From NCBI RefSeq assembly GCF_002214485.1, contig NZ_CP015102.1, positions 806,001 through 870,000 of the forward strand: a stretch of 64,000 nucleotides of DNA, in the 5' to 3' direction. The notes under the pieces were generated by a model, which worked only from the letters and a program-made list of their open reading frames with translations, had not been told where the DNA came from and ran no database searches. Shown here piece after piece: positions 17,593 to 30,821 of the stretch (position 1 is the stretch's first letter; each line of letters begins with the position of its first letter). The stretch is from Thermococcus pacificus (GTDB lineage Archaea > Methanobacteriota_B > Thermococci > Thermococcales > Thermococcaceae). The translations under genes were made by a program, and so were the position numbers.

Positions 17593-20500
17593 TCAGCTCG
17601 CAGCACCCTTTCCAACCCCCATGTGCTCCATTATCTCACGGTACAGCTCACCGAGAACCTCCTGGTAGTTTACCCCGTTCTCCTCGATAAGATCCATGAC
17701 CCCCTCCAGCTCCCTCGTCTTCTCCTCGCTGACGAGTTCCTTATACTTGCTTATGAGATAGTGGTAGACCTTGATGCCCTGGTCCGTCGGCACGAGCTTC
17801 TTCCTTCCGCGCGTCTCGAGAACGTAATAGCGTTTTATCAGGGTCTCCAGGATTTTCGCATAGGTCGATGGCCTGCCTATCTTCCTCTCCTTCATGAGAG
17901 CTATGATATCGCCCTGGCTGTAGAGCGAAACCTTTGGAGCCTTCCACTTCTTGGCCTCGACTACCTTCAGCCTCGCGCCCTCCTCAAGCCTCGGGAGCTG
18001 CCTGAAAGGAGGTGAGCGGAGCTTCGTCCAGCCGTCCTCGATTACCTCAACGTAGCCTTCGAGCTCGGCCTTTCCAACACCCGCGTCGATAACCGCTCTC
18101 TCCATGAGGAGCTTCGCAGATTTCATCTGACTCGTCATAAAGCGCCTGAATATCATATCGTAGAGCCTGTAGTGGTTCCGCGTAAGGTTCTTAGGAAGCT
18201 GGATAACGCCATCGCGGACGAGCTGCATGAGCCTGCCGGTGTCTATCGGCCTCGTCGGCCTTATCGCCTCGTGGGTTCCCTCTTCGCCCCACGGCCTCGG
18301 CTTGAAGTACTCCTCGCCTATCTCCTGGGTTATGTACTCCTTCGCTATCTCTATTCCGGTGTTGCTGACGTGGGTGCTGTCTGTGCGGTGATAACTCGTC
18401 AGCCCCGCCTCAAAGAGGTCCTGAGCCAATCTCATCGTCTCAGGCGCCGAAAGCTTCAGGAACGTCGAGGCGTCCTTCAGCATTGCATCAGTGGTGTACG
18501 GTGGGGATGGGTTGAACTCCCTCTCCTCGAGGTGAACCTCTTCAACCGTGACGTACTCCGGCGGCTCGACATTCTTCCCATCCTTACCTATCTCTACTGT
18601 CACCTGGAGGCCGTTCTCAAGGGTTAGACCAAGGAAGTAGGTCTCGCTCTCGCTGAACTCCTTATAGCGCTCGATTATCCAGCCGAGAACTGGAGTCTGA
18701 ACCCTTCCAGCCGAGAGGTTTCTGTTTTCAAAGACGCGCTGGAGCTCCTGGCTCAGTTCGAAGCCTATCCACCTGTCCTCTATCCTCCTGACGATCTGGG
18801 CGTTTACCCTGCCCTCGTTGACGTCCCTCGCCTCCTGGATGGCGCGCATTATGGCGGGCCTCGTCACCTCGTGGAACTCTATGCGCTTGATGTTCGGAGT
18901 ATAAGGACTCAGCACGTTCCTTATGTCCCAGGCTATCTTCTCACCCTCGGTATCGGGGTCGGTCGCTATGAGAATCTCGTCTACCTCTTGGGCCAGCTCG
19001 CGCATCGCCCTGACGTTCTCGAGGGCGTCACGCACATTAGTGGAGCCACAGCGCGGGCAGACGCCCTTGTCCTCCCAATCAACGAACTGGTGACCGCAGT
19101 CGCGGCAGCGCTTTATGGTGTCATAGACAGGGATGAACCTCATCATGCCGTCCTTCTCGTCAATTAGAACACCATGATAGCCCTCATTCGTCACAAGGTC
19201 AAACATGTGGCCGCCGCTCGCTAAAATCGTCAGCATCATGTTCCCAATGCTGACCTCGTAGGCGACTAAGTCACCTATCCTCGTCTTGCTCGGCTGGCCG
19301 AAGAAGTTGGCTATGGTCCTGGCCTTGTTCGGGCTCTCGACTATCATGAGGGCAGACTTGACAAGGTCCTTGACCTTGGCGCTTATCTTGCCCTCCATCA
19401 CCAGCCTAACTTTCTCCCTGTCCTCGTCAATCTGTTTCAGCACCTCGTCGAGGTCAAGCTCCTCGAAGGGCACCATCTTGAACTCTGTGAAGCGCCAGCG
19501 CATCTGCCTCACTAAGCCGTTGAAGACCTTCTCGTTATCAACCAGGAGAACGCTGAGGCCTTTGGTAATTCCACCGGCGAAGAGCCTGCTCGTTCTCCCG
19601 GTGGCCTGGATGTAGGTTCTCACGTCTGGAATCTCGATGTACCACTTGCCGCCTTCTTCCGTCAGGCTCACGAAGGGGTCTTCGGCGAGCTTCTTCAGAA
19701 CCTCCTCGTCGTGAAGAACTCTCCTCAGAAACTCGACCAGCTCGCGGAAGACTCCCAAAACGTGGTTGTGGAACTCGTTCTCTATGGGCAGGCCCTCGGC
19801 CAAAGCTTCCTCTATCTTGAGGAGTTCGAACTGCGGTATGTTCCTTATGAGCCTCCTCAGCCTTGCGTGGAGCTTTTCAGCCTGCTTCCGGTCCTCGTCG
19901 CTCAGGAAGTCCATTACCTCACTGAGCAGGCCTAAAGCCCTGTATATCGTCGGCCTCTCAAGGTCTATCGAAAACCTAAACTTCGGGACGCCGGTAAAAA
20001 CCGCGTAGCGGATTAGGTGCGGCAGGTCGAGGCCCCTAACGAGGGAGCCGTAGTAGGTGGCAGAACCGACGAGGTAGTCAGCCTCGCCGTTCTCAAACCT
20101 CTCGATGGCTTTCCTGTTCTTCGAGCTGACGAGTTCAACCTTAAAACCGCGCTCGCGGAGATAGTTGACGAGCTCTTCCGCGTAGCCGAGGCCCTGGTCG
20201 ATGGGCGTGAAGATTATTCCACCCTTGCCAAGCATCGTCAGGAGTTCTTCCACGTGCTCCTTGATGTCCTTCGTCGGCTTCAGATAGCTGTCCACCACGT
20301 TCCTGAGTGCGCTCCTACCACTTCCCACTTCAAAGCCGAGAAGCTCGCGGTAGAGCTTTATCCTGTCGCCCCGGGCCGAGCCTGTGGCAGAGGCGATGAT
20401 CATGATGCCGATGTCGTTATTCGATTTAAACTCCTCAATCTCGCGCTGGAGCTTTGCTATGCTCTCGTTAAGCTCCTTGAGCATCTCCTCCCGGTCCTGG

Positions 20501-21279
20501 GCGCGGCCGTTGAGGTACTTCGACATCTGCTTCTTCAGGCGAATTATCTCCCAGGCCTTCCCTATAACCTCGTCGTTGAAGCCGAGGAGGTAGAGGGAAC
20601 GGTCTATGTTCTTGCTCGCCTTGAGGAAGGCATCAACGTCATCGACGAAGATGAAGTCGAAGTGCCTGTCCTTGAGCACCTCGTCAAACTTTCTGGCCAT
20701 CCACTGGGCGCTGGTGACGAGGATGTCGTAATCACCGCCGGTTATTTTTGCAAGCATCTCCTCCTTCTCCTTCTTCCGAAGGTTGCCGTGGTAGTAGGCG
20801 AGGTTTACCTCAACGCCGGCCTTCCCGGCTATGGCCTGGATTTTCCTCACAGTTTGGATAACCAGCGGCGTCGTTGGGACGACTATGTAGCTCTTCTTGC
20901 CCCTGGTAGCGTGCCAGACGGCCATGAAAGCCCCAAAGGTGCTCTTGCCCATTCCGGTCGGGGCTATAATGGAGAAGCTCCTCCCCTTCAAAAGGCGCTT
21001 CACCCACGTCCTCTGGGCGCTCCAGAAGGTGAAGCCGGTGGCCTTCTCAAAGAAGTCTTCAACCTCGCGGAGGTTCTTCTCGAGGGAATAGATCCGCTCC
21101 CACTCCTTCAGCGTGCCTTTAACCTGCAGGGCGTTTCTAACGGAGGTGACGAGCTCGAAATAGGAATCAGAGTGAACGGGGTTATCGAGACACTCGTCGC
21201 AGGGGTTTTTTTCTACAAGCCTTTCATCGGAGATTCTACCCAGGCAGTTCGGGCACATCTCCCTGTATATCGCCTTCAT
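17593..21279 (-). CDS. rgy: Reverse gyrase
   Basis: Introduces positive supercoils using ATP; the hallmark enzyme of hyperthermophiles. The 1228 residues comprise an N-terminal zinc finger (CPNCLGRI...CDEC), a helicase-like domain with Walker [12 protein letters not shown] and DDVDAF in the DEAD position, and a topoisomerase IA domain starting near [21 protein letters not shown]. The latter has a second zinc finger (CRDCGHQF...CPRCG), [12 protein letters not shown] and the active-site Tyr in [14 protein letters not shown]. No intein interrupts it, unlike some Thermococcales copies. It lies upstream of trmBL2 on the same strand. Confidence 0.97.
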   Translation of the reverse strand: MKAIYREMCPNCLGRISDERLVEKNPCDECLDNPVHSDSYFELVTSVRNALQVKGTLKEWERIYSLEKNLREVEDFFEKATGFTFWSAQRTWVKRLLKGRSFSIIAPTGMGKSTFGAFMAVWHATRGKKSYIVVPTTPLVIQTVRKIQAIAGKAGVEVNLAYYHGNLRKKEKEEMLAKITGGDYDILVTSAQWMARKFDEVLKDRHFDFIFVDDVDAFLKASKNIDRSLYLLGFNDEVIGKAWEIIRLKKQMSKYLNGRAQDREEMLKELNESIAKLQREIEEFKSNNDIGIMIIASATGSARGDRIKLYRELLGFEVGSGRSALRNVVDSYLKPTKDIKEHVEELLTMLGKGGIIFTPIDQGLGYAEELVNYLRERGFKVELVSSKNRKAIERFENGEADYLVGSATYYGSLVRGLDLPHLIRYAVFTGVPKFRFSIDLERPTIYRALGLLSEVMDFLSDEDRKQAEKLHARLRRLIRNIPQFELLKIEEALAEGLPIENEFHNHVLGVFRELVEFLRRVLHDEEVLKKLAEDPFVSLTEEGGKWYIEIPDVRTYIQATGRTSRLFAGGITKGLSVLLVDNEKVFNGLVRQMRWRFTEFKMVPFEELDLDEVLKQIDEDREKVRLVMEGKISAKVKDLVKSALMIVESPNKARTIANFFGQPSKTRIGDLVAYEVSIGNMMLTILASGGHMFDLVTNEGYHGVLIDEKDGMMRFIPVYDTIKRCRDCGHQFVDWEDKGVCPRCGSTNVRDALENVRAMRELAQEVDEILIATDPDTEGEKIAWDIRNVLSPYTPNIKRIEFHEVTRPAIMRAIQEARDVNEGRVNAQIVRRIEDRWIGFELSQELQRVFENRNLSAGRVQTPVLGWIIERYKEFSESETYFLGLTLENGLQVTVEIGKDGKNVEPPEYVTVEEVHLEEREFNPSPPYTTDAMLKDASTFLKLSAPETMRLAQDLFEAGLTSYHRTDSTHVSNTGIEIAKEYITQEIGEEYFKPRPWGEEGTHEAIRPTRPIDTGRLMQLVRDGVIQLPKNLTRNHYRLYDMIFRRFMTSQMKSAKLLMERAVIDAGVGKAELEGYVEVIEDGWTKLRSPPFRQLPRLEEGARLKVVEAKKWKAPKVSLYSQGDIIALMKERKIGRPSTYAKILETLIKRYYVLETRGRKKLVPTDQGIKVYHYLISKYKELVSEEKTRELEGVMDLIEENGVNYQEVLGELYREIMEHMGVGKGAAS

Positions 21280-21331
21280 TTTCCCACCCTCTAAGCTTCA
21301 GTTTGGAGTTTTGAGGATTTATAAGGCTTTT

Positions 21332-21871
21332 TTAGAGGGCCGTCTTAAGCTCCCTGAGTTCATCCTCCAGCTTCAGGGAGAGCTCGTAGTCGCTGAAGAC
21401 GTGCTTGTACTCCTCAACGGCATCTTCCAGAAAGTGGAGGGCCTCCCTCTTTCCGGTGGCTTCGGTGAGCTTCAGGGCCCTTCTGAGGAGCCTGGCCACT
21501 TCACTACCGCTCTCATCGGTGCTCAGAGCGAAGCGGAGCTCCTTGAGGATAACGTCGAGGGCCAGCTCGGGAACCTCAGCCAGAAACTCCATCGCAACGG
21601 CCTCTGGGAAGAGCTCGGCGTGTCTATCAAAGGTCTCAAAGTAGAAGCCGCTCTCATGGGCCTTCATTACGGCAGCGACGTGCTTGCAGTCGCCCCCCAA
21701 AGGGCAGGTGCAACGATTTTCGCCAGTCCGGAGGTCCAGCTCGACGTAGTAGGGGTAGGTTCCAAGAACCTTGGAGAAAAGCCTGTCCCCATACTTGACG
21801 ACCCAGAGAACCTTTCCGGATTTATAATAGCGCTCGCCCTTCCTGAGGGTCTTCTCGTCCATGGCTCCCAT
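21332..21871 (-). CDS. SWIM zinc-finger protein
   Basis: A 179-residue protein with the SWIM pattern Cys54-x-Cys56-xn-Cys62-x-His64 (ENRCTCPLGGDCKHVAAVM) preceded by GERYYKSGKVLWVVKYGDRLFSKVLGTYPYYVEL, the usual strands of the domain. The C-terminal half is helical and acidic. SWIM domains bind DNA or proteins; no enzyme domain is fused here. Another ATG three codons downstream (21862) could be the start. Confidence 0.8.
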   Translation of the reverse strand: MGAMDEKTLRKGERYYKSGKVLWVVKYGDRLFSKVLGTYPYYVELDLRTGENRCTCPLGGDCKHVAAVMKAHESGFYFETFDRHAELFPEAVAMEFLAEVPELALDVILKELRFALSTDESGSEVARLLRRALKLTEATGKREALHFLEDAVEEYKHVFSDYELSLKLEDELRELKTAL

Positions 21872-21954
21872 GGTGGACGCTCGGTCAAGTCCGCTTTAAG
21901 CCTTTCGGACGAAAGCGTTTTATCGGCTTTGCCGTACTATAATTGGTGGTGTCC

Positions 21955-22188
21955 ATGGACGTTTTCGAGCTGGCGAGAAAATATCACGACGAGCTCGGGA
22001 TAAAGGAACCGAGCATGGCCACGATGGCGGCAGAGTTCTTCGACGACCTGGGCCTCAAGATGGCGGAGTTCCTCAAAGGCGAAGGCTACACGATAGTCGG
22101 GACGAAGTTCATCGACTACGACAAGAGCCTGGTTATAGACACAACAAAAGGGGAAAAGAGGTTCGAGATAACGCTCAGGAAGAGCTGA
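21955..22188 (+). CDS. Uncharacterised small acidic protein (77 aa)
   Basis: Starts at ATG 21955 (MDVFELARKYHDEL) just after GGTGGTGTCC; an earlier in-frame start would include this site. An N-terminal helical half is followed by strands (YTIVGTKFIDYDKSLVIDTTKGEKRFEITLRKS). No known motif. Its stop codon directly abuts the stop of the DUF4139 gene on the other strand. Confidence 0.7.
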   Translation: MDVFELARKYHDELGIKEPSMATMAAEFFDDLGLKMAEFLKGEGYTIVGTKFIDYDKSLVIDTTKGEKRFEITLRKS

Positions 22189-23493
22189 TCACCAGCGGTT
22201 CTCGTAGTCGAAGACTATCTCTTCCCTTTCCCCAGGTTTCAGGGTGACGCTGAACTCCACATAGTTAGCCGTCTCGTCAACTGGCTGGACGCTCGAAGTT
22301 ATTATCTTCCCCCACTTGTGGTGTCTCACGATAATTGTCTTGGTCTCGTTCCCGAAGTTCTCAAGGGTCACTTTTATCTTGTAGTAGGCATAGCCATCGC
22401 CGTTCTTCTGTTCGAGCACCGTTGTGGTCCCCTTGAGGTCGTAGTCCCTGCCGATGCCTATCCTCAGCGTATCGCCCTTGGGCGCGTGCTCTATCCCCCT
22501 CTCCCCTATCAGGAGGGCCCCGTCGCTGGTTTCCCTGTAAATCTCCACTATTCCCTCGGGGAGAACCTTGTCGGTCTTGAACGCTATCGACTCGTAGACC
22601 GGCCTCTCACCGTTCCCGGGCCAGCTCTCGTAGAGGTACTCCCTCTCGAAGGGGGCCTCCATCGATATGTACGGGTACATCATGGTGCTGGACGGGTTGA
22701 GGTCGACGATTCCGAGCCTGTAGAGGTAGAAGGCCTCCACCTTTTGGGGCTGGCTCACCTCAACGGCCTCGACGCCCGCCTCGGCCTTCGCGTATAGGGT
22801 TCTCGGCTGCGGGAGGGCTTGGTAGAGCTGGACGTCGCCAGCGACGAGGAGAACCTTTGCGTCCTTGAACTCCTGCGCCGTCGGGTTGTTCAGCACGATG
22901 TAGCCGTAGAGTTTAGCGTTATCGCCTATGTAGAGTTTGTACCTGCTCTCCCAGCTCATGTTGGCGACGCGGTATGTGACGCTCACGTTGTACCTGCCAG
23001 CATTATCGGCCTGCAGAACCGCGTAGACGCTCGCGGTTCCTTCGAGATTCTTGGCCTTGAAGTATGAGACCTCGTCCGGGTTTACAAGGTAGTAGCCGTC
23101 GCCCTCGACGGTTATCTTCCCGTCCTTGAAGCCGAGGAACTTCCCGGTTATCGTCCCGCCGCTCCTGAGCTTTATCTCCACCTCGCTGCCCACGTTGGCG
23201 CTGTAAACGTCGCCGTTCGAACCCCTGCTGAAGACGCCGAGAACCCGAACCCCGTCATCCAGCGGCATCACCGTGACCTCGGCTATGTTCAGCCCCGCCA
23301 GCTCGTTGAGGGGAACCTCGTTGAGACCCTCCTTCAGCTCGACCTCCTTGGTCTCCTCGATGACGCCGATCCTCGCCGAGCTATAGAGGACAACGGTGGT
23401 ATCGCCCACGGCCGCCTTCTCGCCCTGGAAGGAGAACACCGCAAAGAGCAGCAGCATTATCCCGCCGAGGGCGGCTATAGCTTTCTTCTTCAT
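22189..23493 (-). CDS. Exported DUF4139-type protein
   Basis: A 434-residue protein with an N-terminal signal or anchor (MKKKAIAALGGIMLLLFAVFSF) and the DUF4139 layout: TTVVLYSSARIGVIEETKEVELKEGLNEVPL at the start, a middle section ending VTYRVANMSWESRYKLYI, then NPTAQEFKDAKVLLVAGDV and a C-terminal VSVTLKPGEREEIVFDYENRW. The family is described as mucoidy-inhibitor-like but its biochemistry is unknown. Start is ATG 23493, after AGGTGATTGTT; the GTG three codons earlier lies within the ribosome site. It acts outside the cytoplasm by inference. Confidence 0.75.
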   Translation of the reverse strand: MKKKAIAALGGIMLLLFAVFSFQGEKAAVGDTTVVLYSSARIGVIEETKEVELKEGLNEVPLNELAGLNIAEVTVMPLDDGVRVLGVFSRGSNGDVYSANVGSEVEIKLRSGGTITGKFLGFKDGKITVEGDGYYLVNPDEVSYFKAKNLEGTASVYAVLQADNAGRYNVSVTYRVANMSWESRYKLYIGDNAKLYGYIVLNNPTAQEFKDAKVLLVAGDVQLYQALPQPRTLYAKAEAGVEAVEVSQPQKVEAFYLYRLGIVDLNPSSTMMYPYISMEAPFEREYLYESWPGNGERPVYESIAFKTDKVLPEGIVEIYRETSDGALLIGERGIEHAPKGDTLRIGIGRDYDLKGTTTVLEQKNGDGYAYYKIKVTLENFGNETKTIIVRHHKWGKIITSSVQPVDETANYVEFSVTLKPGEREEIVFDYENRW

Positions 23494-23638
23494 AACAATC
23501 ACCTGTATCCTATTTGGGGCTCGGGGTATTTATACCCCCTGCATCGCTTCAAACCGGGCCGAAACGAAAGTTGGCAAATGGAAACCCTTTTAACTGCCCG
23601 GTCGGATTGGGAAATGTCAGGCTGATGAGGTGATTGAT

Positions 23639-24337
23639 ATGGACAGGATTGAAAAGGCTAAGGCAATCATCGAGAAGGCTAAGGCCGAGAACAGGCCGCT
23701 CGTCGAGCCCGAAGCGAAGGAGATACTCAAGCTCTACGGCGTCCCGGTTCCGGACTTTAAGGTCGCCACCAACGAGGAAGAAGCTGTAAAGTTCGCCAGG
23801 GAGATCGGCTACCCGGTCGTCATGAAGATCGTTTCTCCGCAGATCATCCACAAGAGCGACGCCGGTGGAGTCAAGGTCAACATCAAGAACGACGAGGAGG
23901 CCAAGCAGGCCTTCAGGACCATCATGGAAAACGCCAGGAACTACAAGCCGGACGCCGACCTCTGGGGCGTTATCATCTACCGCATGCTCCCGCTCGGTAA
24001 AGAGGTCATCGTCGGTATGATCCGCGACCCGCAGTTCGGTCCAGCTATAATGTTCGGTCTCGGTGGAATCTTCGTCGAGATACTCAAGGACGTCAGCTTC
24101 CGTGTCGCCCCGATAACCAAGGACGAGGCCCTCGACATGATCAAGGAGATCAAGGCCTATCCGATTCTGGCTGGAGCGCGCGGCGAGAAGCCGGTGGACA
24201 TCGAGGCCCTTGCCGACATAATCGTCAAGGTCGGCGAGCTCGCCCTTGAGCTTCCGGAGATCAAGGAGCTCGACATCAACCCGATCTTCGCCTACGAGGA
24301 CAGCGCCGTTGCCGTTGACGCGAGGATGCTTCTCTGA
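23639..24337 (+). CDS. acdB: Acetyl-CoA synthetase (ADP-forming), beta subunit
   Basis: An ATP-grasp subunit of the enzyme that makes ATP from ADP and phosphate while converting acetyl-CoA or other acyl-CoA to the acid, the main energy-conserving step of peptide and sugar fermentation in Thermococcales. The 232 residues contain GYPVVMKIVSPQIIHKSDAGGVKVNI, VGMIRDPQFGPAIMFGLGGIFVEILKDVSFRVAP and the C-terminal ELDINPIFAYEDSAVAVDARMLL. Start is ATG 23639, 6 nt after AGGTG. The alpha subunit is not adjacent, as is usual for this order. Which acyl-CoA isozyme it serves is not clear. Confidence 0.93.
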   Translation: MDRIEKAKAIIEKAKAENRPLVEPEAKEILKLYGVPVPDFKVATNEEEAVKFAREIGYPVVMKIVSPQIIHKSDAGGVKVNIKNDEEAKQAFRTIMENARNYKPDADLWGVIIYRMLPLGKEVIVGMIRDPQFGPAIMFGLGGIFVEILKDVSFRVAPITKDEALDMIKEIKAYPILAGARGEKPVDIEALADIIVKVGELALELPEIKELDINPIFAYEDSAVAVDARMLL

Positions 24338-27205
<2,868 letters not shown>

Positions 27206-27228
<23 letters not shown>

Positions 27229-27598
27229 GGATTTAATTGTTTCCTTGTTAGGGGCTATAGACGGTCTTATAGACTGGGGATCTATGGGAGACAAAGTTCG
27301 CAGAAAAAAGTATTCGATCCTTGCGAAGAGGATAGCAGTAGTCGCCAAGAGCTCCAATGGCCTCAATGAGTTTGTTGAGAAGCTACTCAGCCAGATGGCT
27401 GGTGATTCCCTCTTTGTTTCACGAGAAAAAGGAGAGAACTTCAGGAACGTATACAAGAGAGCAAAAGAGCATGAAGAGGAAGTTCTCAGGTTCCTGAAGG
27501 ACTATCCCTACCTGAGCACGGTTCTATATGCAGCGTATGTTGAGAGCATATCTGGGGGTGGCAAAAATGAGGGTAATATTGAAGATGAAGGCTCTTGA
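27206..27598 (+). CDS. Cas11-like small subunit
   Basis: A 130-residue, almost wholly helical protein. GTG 27206 is chosen because GGAGGTGG lies just before it; a longer reading frame from 27128 lies inside the previous gene. Sequence (VEDLIVSLLGAIDGLIDWGS...AYVESISGG) has no catalytic motif, as expected for Cas11-type subunits lining the effector backbone. The assignment rests on size, helicity and position between large subunit and Cas7. It overlaps the upstream gene by 23 nt and the downstream one by 32 nt, implying coupled translation. Confidence 0.5.
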
Positions 27599-28556
27599 GC
27601 CTATAAGCGTAGGGTATGAGTCCATAGGGATAGAAACCCTACTCTATTCCCTGCCTATAGTTAAGGAAGATGGCACTGCACTCGAGGTTCCAGTGATTCC
27701 GGGCAATAGCCTTAGAGGGGTTTTGAGAGATCAGATGGCGCTCCAGTTCCTGGAGGATGTAAAAAGTGCCATACTGGAATCGAAGAATGAAACTGAAGCT
27801 CCAGAAAAACAGGAGTCTTTAAATGCACACATCGGAACGCTCCTGTCTCTCTTTAGTGGAGGAATACTAAGCGGTGAAGAGAAAGCCCAGGGCATGCCCA
27901 ACATCAAAGAGATAATGGAGAAGTACGTCTATCCTCTCCTGCCACTCTCTATAATGGGCGTTGCCCTAAAGAAAATAATCATCCCAGGAAAGATTAAGGT
28001 GGGCATTGGATATCCAGTTACTGAAGAAACAAAGCCCTTGCTGACTGATCTCGGGGTTTCTCCCAACGATAGTGCACCTGCTCTTTCAGAGATTACCGCT
28101 TCGGTTTTAATAACCCGCAAGGACGACACGAACAAAGTAATGCAACTAAAGGACCTGCTAAACGTTGAGGGTGAGGTTGAAGAGGCTAAAGCTGGAGACA
28201 GCGCAGTACAACAGAGGCTATACAGGCAGGTGGTTGTTCCAGGAACAGTATTCTACAGCTATGTCGAAGATGTAATCCCGATGACAGACGCAGAATGGGG
28301 CCTAGTTCTAAAGACCTTGGAACGCTTAGATAAGATCGGTGGCCGTGTTGCAGGAGGCCTTGGGAAAGTAAAAATCGAGCTCTCTGGTATTGACAACGAA
28401 AAAAGGGAAGCGTTTATTGAAGCTTATACTAACTACATCGGGGACAACTTAAACACCATATTAAAAGCACTGAAAACAAACCCCAACGACTTTTTCAAAA
28501 GCTCCCCGAATTCTAGCGAGAGTGTAAAAACCAATGAGAAAAGCCCAGAGACATGA
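27567..28556 (+). CDS. Cas7-like RAMP backbone subunit (Csf2-like)
   Basis: A 329-residue RAMP protein; ATG 27567 follows GGTGG. The N-terminal strand-loop LEVPVIPGNSLRGVLRDQMA (about residues 39-58) is the typical Cas7 element, and a glycine-rich loop GGRVAGGLGKVKI lies near the C-terminus. A long insertion with FSGGILSGEEKAQG separates them. It is the only Cas7-like protein in the locus, unlike type III systems, which have several. It would form the crRNA-binding backbone. The Csf2 assignment is inference from operon context and the PGNSLRG motif, not from a search. Confidence 0.65.
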   Translation: MRVILKMKALEPISVGYESIGIETLLYSLPIVKEDGTALEVPVIPGNSLRGVLRDQMALQFLEDVKSAILESKNETEAPEKQESLNAHIGTLLSLFSGGILSGEEKAQGMPNIKEIMEKYVYPLLPLSIMGVALKKIIIPGKIKVGIGYPVTEETKPLLTDLGVSPNDSAPALSEITASVLITRKDDTNKVMQLKDLLNVEGEVEEAKAGDSAVQQRLYRQVVVPGTVFYSYVEDVIPMTDAEWGLVLKTLERLDKIGGRVAGGLGKVKIELSGIDNEKREAFIEAYTNYIGDNLNTILKALKTNPNDFFKSSPNSSESVKTNEKSPET

Positions 28557-28589
28557 TGAACTTAAAATTGGCTTGCCGGAGGTGCAGTA

Positions 28590-29483
28590 ATGTACTTGGT
28601 AACCCTAAGGTTCAGAGCTTATCCCCTATCCTTCTCTCTTTCTAGCCCAAATGAGCTTTCTCAGGAATTGATGCCATTAGACGGCCCCTTAGCATTTGCG
28701 GAGTACTACAGAACAAAGCTCTCACATGATCCAGATTGGAGGATTAAATACCTAGAAGACGTCTTAACTGCAAGAGAACTGGAATGGGTATCCAATATCA
28801 GAAGTTCGTATTTGTTACCTTGCACTGTAAATGAAGAACGTCTTACAATAACAACACCTATGGGGTTCAAGGTGGTATTTAATGTTAATGGCGAAGCTCG
28901 TTATGAGTTCTCAGAGAGACAACATCCTAAAAAGTGGGAGTCATCCCAAATATTCTTACGGCTTGGACGGAGAGATGACATAATCAAGGTCGAAATTTTG
29001 CGTAATTCTCTGGGAGTTAGCTTAACAAAGAGAACCAAAGGACTGCCAAGTTCCCAGAGTGGTCCCTATAAGGCCGTGGATTATTCACTAAGGTTATACA
29101 CTCCAAACCTGATGTGGGCCTCAATTGTGGATGGTATCTCTCAAAGAAAGCTTAGGGAGCTCCTATACATCTTGAGGAAATTTGGAGTAGGCAAGAAACG
29201 CAATATGGGGTGGGGAGACCTTCTGGAGTACCATATCTATGAGCTAAAGAGCAGGAATATAACATCTAGTTATATCCTTCATGCACAAGGAGAGTCAAGA
29301 TTCTTAGAAACATGGAGACCAATCTCACCAGAAAAAATTGCAGGTATGATAACAAAACCACCGAAAGGCGTGGAGTATAATAGGCTCTCTCTTTTAGACT
29401 CCAAAATTGGATACGGTGCAGAGAGGCCACCGTACTGGAGAAGGAACTTGGTAGTCAAGTCAGCATTATTCCTTGCAGAATAA
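28590..29483 (+). CDS. Cas5-like RAMP protein (Csf3-like)
   Basis: A 297-residue protein behind a strong GGAGGTG. It has a ferredoxin-like N-terminal strand (YLVTLRFRAYPLSFSL) and a C-terminal glycine/arginine loop FGVGKKRNMGWGDLLEY (about 198-214), similar to the G-rich loop of Cas5/Csf3-type RAMPs that cap the crRNA 5' handle. AT-rich codon use is shared with the three genes upstream. It ends the foreign-looking cassette; about 50 nt later the GC-rich cas4 begins. Confidence 0.6.
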   Translation: MYLVTLRFRAYPLSFSLSSPNELSQELMPLDGPLAFAEYYRTKLSHDPDWRIKYLEDVLTARELEWVSNIRSSYLLPCTVNEERLTITTPMGFKVVFNVNGEARYEFSERQHPKKWESSQIFLRLGRRDDIIKVEILRNSLGVSLTKRTKGLPSSQSGPYKAVDYSLRLYTPNLMWASIVDGISQRKLRELLYILRKFGVGKKRNMGWGDLLEYHIYELKSRNITSSYILHAQGESRFLETWRPISPEKIAGMITKPPKGVEYNRLSLLDSKIGYGAERPPYWRRNLVVKSALFLAE

Positions 29484-29532
29484 CAAATGGCTGCATAAAA
29501 ACTACTGGTGGCGTGGTTCTGAGGTGATATAA

Positions 29533-30207
29533 ATGGAAAACCCTGACAGGCTCGAAACGTTCAACCGGGAGATTAGGAACAGGATAGCAGGAAGGAGGTC
29601 GCCGAGGAAGATATGGGTGACCTCCCTGAGCTTCTGCCTCAGGAAGGCGGCGCTCTCGACGTATCTTGAGACCTTCAAGTACGAGCGCACCGGGGAGATG
29701 CTCCTCGGGACGCTGCTCCACAGGTGGGTTCAGGAGAACGTTGACCTGGAGGAGATAGAGTTCGAGGTGCCGTTGGAGTACGAGATCACGGACGGCTGGG
29801 TTCTTGTCGGAAGGGCGGACGCGATACTTGGGGACAAAGTTTTAGAGTTCAAGCTCAAGGGCTTCAACCCGGAGAACGGGCCCGGAAGCCTCGACGAGAT
29901 GGAGGAGCCCTCGAAGATATGGAAGGAGCAGCTCAACGCCTACCTCAACATGGCCGGCCTGGAGGAGGGTTACATCTATGTCTTCGACAGGGACGGCCTC
30001 GACTTCAGGCACTTCAAAGTGGAGAGGGAGGGGGAGGCGTTCAGTAAGATGCTTGGACGCGCAAGGGTTGTGATAAACGGCGTGGAGGCCCTTGAGCAGG
30101 GGAAGTTCCCGGCATGGATAAGGCCGCGCTACTCCAGGGAATGCGAGTCGTGCATCTTCAGGCCGATATGCGGCGCTATAGACAAACCGTGGGAGAAGTC
30201 TAGATGA
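29533..30207 (+). CDS. cas4: Cas4 nuclease (RecB-like, Fe-S)
   Basis: An adaptation-stage exonuclease that trims prespacers. The 224 residues carry the first cluster Cys in SFCLRKAAL, the RecB motifs [10 protein letters not shown] (His), [18 protein letters not shown] (Asp and Glu-x-Lys), [10 protein letters not shown], and the C-terminal [11 protein letters not shown] cluster Cys triad. All catalytic residues are intact, although its usual partner cas1 is absent and cas2 is truncated. GC-rich like cas6. ATG 29533 follows GAGGTGAT. The last 8 nt overlap the convergent cas2 fragment. Confidence 0.9.
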   Translation: MENPDRLETFNREIRNRIAGRRSPRKIWVTSLSFCLRKAALSTYLETFKYERTGEMLLGTLLHRWVQENVDLEEIEFEVPLEYEITDGWVLVGRADAILGDKVLEFKLKGFNPENGPGSLDEMEEPSKIWKEQLNAYLNMAGLEEGYIYVFDRDGLDFRHFKVEREGEAFSKMLGRARVVINGVEALEQGKFPAWIRPRYSRECESCIFRPICGAIDKPWEKSR

Positions 30208-30385
30208 TGTCCTCCAGCGGGTTCTTTTCCACCCCCATTACCTCCCTCTGCGGCATCGAGCGGAGTTTGTAGATGACAATGGAGTCCTCTTCCTCGTTTA
30301 TAAGCTCCCGGAGGCCGGCCTTTATTCGTTCGAACTCTGCCCGGGTCACTTCCCCCTCGAAGACGCTGTTCTGGACCCAGTGAAT
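30200..30385 (-). pseudogene. cas2: 3' fragment of cas2
   Basis: The minus strand from about 30385 reads [20 protein letters not shown], then [20 protein letters not shown], then [20 protein letters not shown] and TAG. This is the C-terminal two-thirds of an archaeal Cas2, ending at the correct place. Upstream an in-frame TAA at 30389-30391 and unrelated AT-rich DNA replace the first ~25 residues, including the N-terminal strand with the catalytic Asp. No start codon or ribosome site is usable. The break suggests a deletion that also removed cas1. Confidence 0.85.
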
Positions 30386-30821
30386 ATGTTACGTGATTTG
30401 GCACAAATTGTAACGAAATTTTTTCGGAGTTCTGAACGGGGGGTGATGAGAAGTTAAAACACCACCAACCCTACGGAAATTGGGACATTTTTGAATTAAG
30501 GAATTTAACCCCTGTTTTAACTGGTTTATGCTTCTCTCCTCCCTCTGGAAGTCTCGTGCACATAAAAATACCTCCTGGAAAGTGCCTTACGGGCCAGCGC
30601 TGCCTGCTGAATCCTGCCTTTTAGGGGGAGAAAATCCAGCTGTTTCTGAGTTTTTCTGAGACCCTTTGGTGTTGTTTGGTTAATACTGGGGAGCTCTTTT
30701 TTGTACATGGGAATGAGACATAAGTTGGTTATAATCTAAATTTGTCCAAACAAACTATATCCAAAATTAACGTCCAACATTGTGTATTAATTGAATTGCA
30801 CGTGATACAATCCAGCAGGTC
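30386..30821. other. AT-rich intergenic stretch after the cas2 break
   Basis: About 435 nt. The sequence next to the cas2 break shows no resemblance that I recognise to a leader, a repeat or an IS end. A short minus-strand frame at 30526-30708 (60 codons) has no ribosome site and no recognisable motif, and is not called. This is the probable deletion or rearrangement scar. Confidence 0.4.

Noticed and set aside
20017-21294. 425-codon plus-strand open frame opposite reverse gyrase
   Set aside because: It is a long antisense frame caused by GC-rich codon use in rgy; it has no homology pattern or ribosome site.
30526-30708. 60-codon minus-strand open frame after the cas2 break
   Set aside because: No ribosome site, no recognisable motif, and it lies in probable rearrangement scar DNA.
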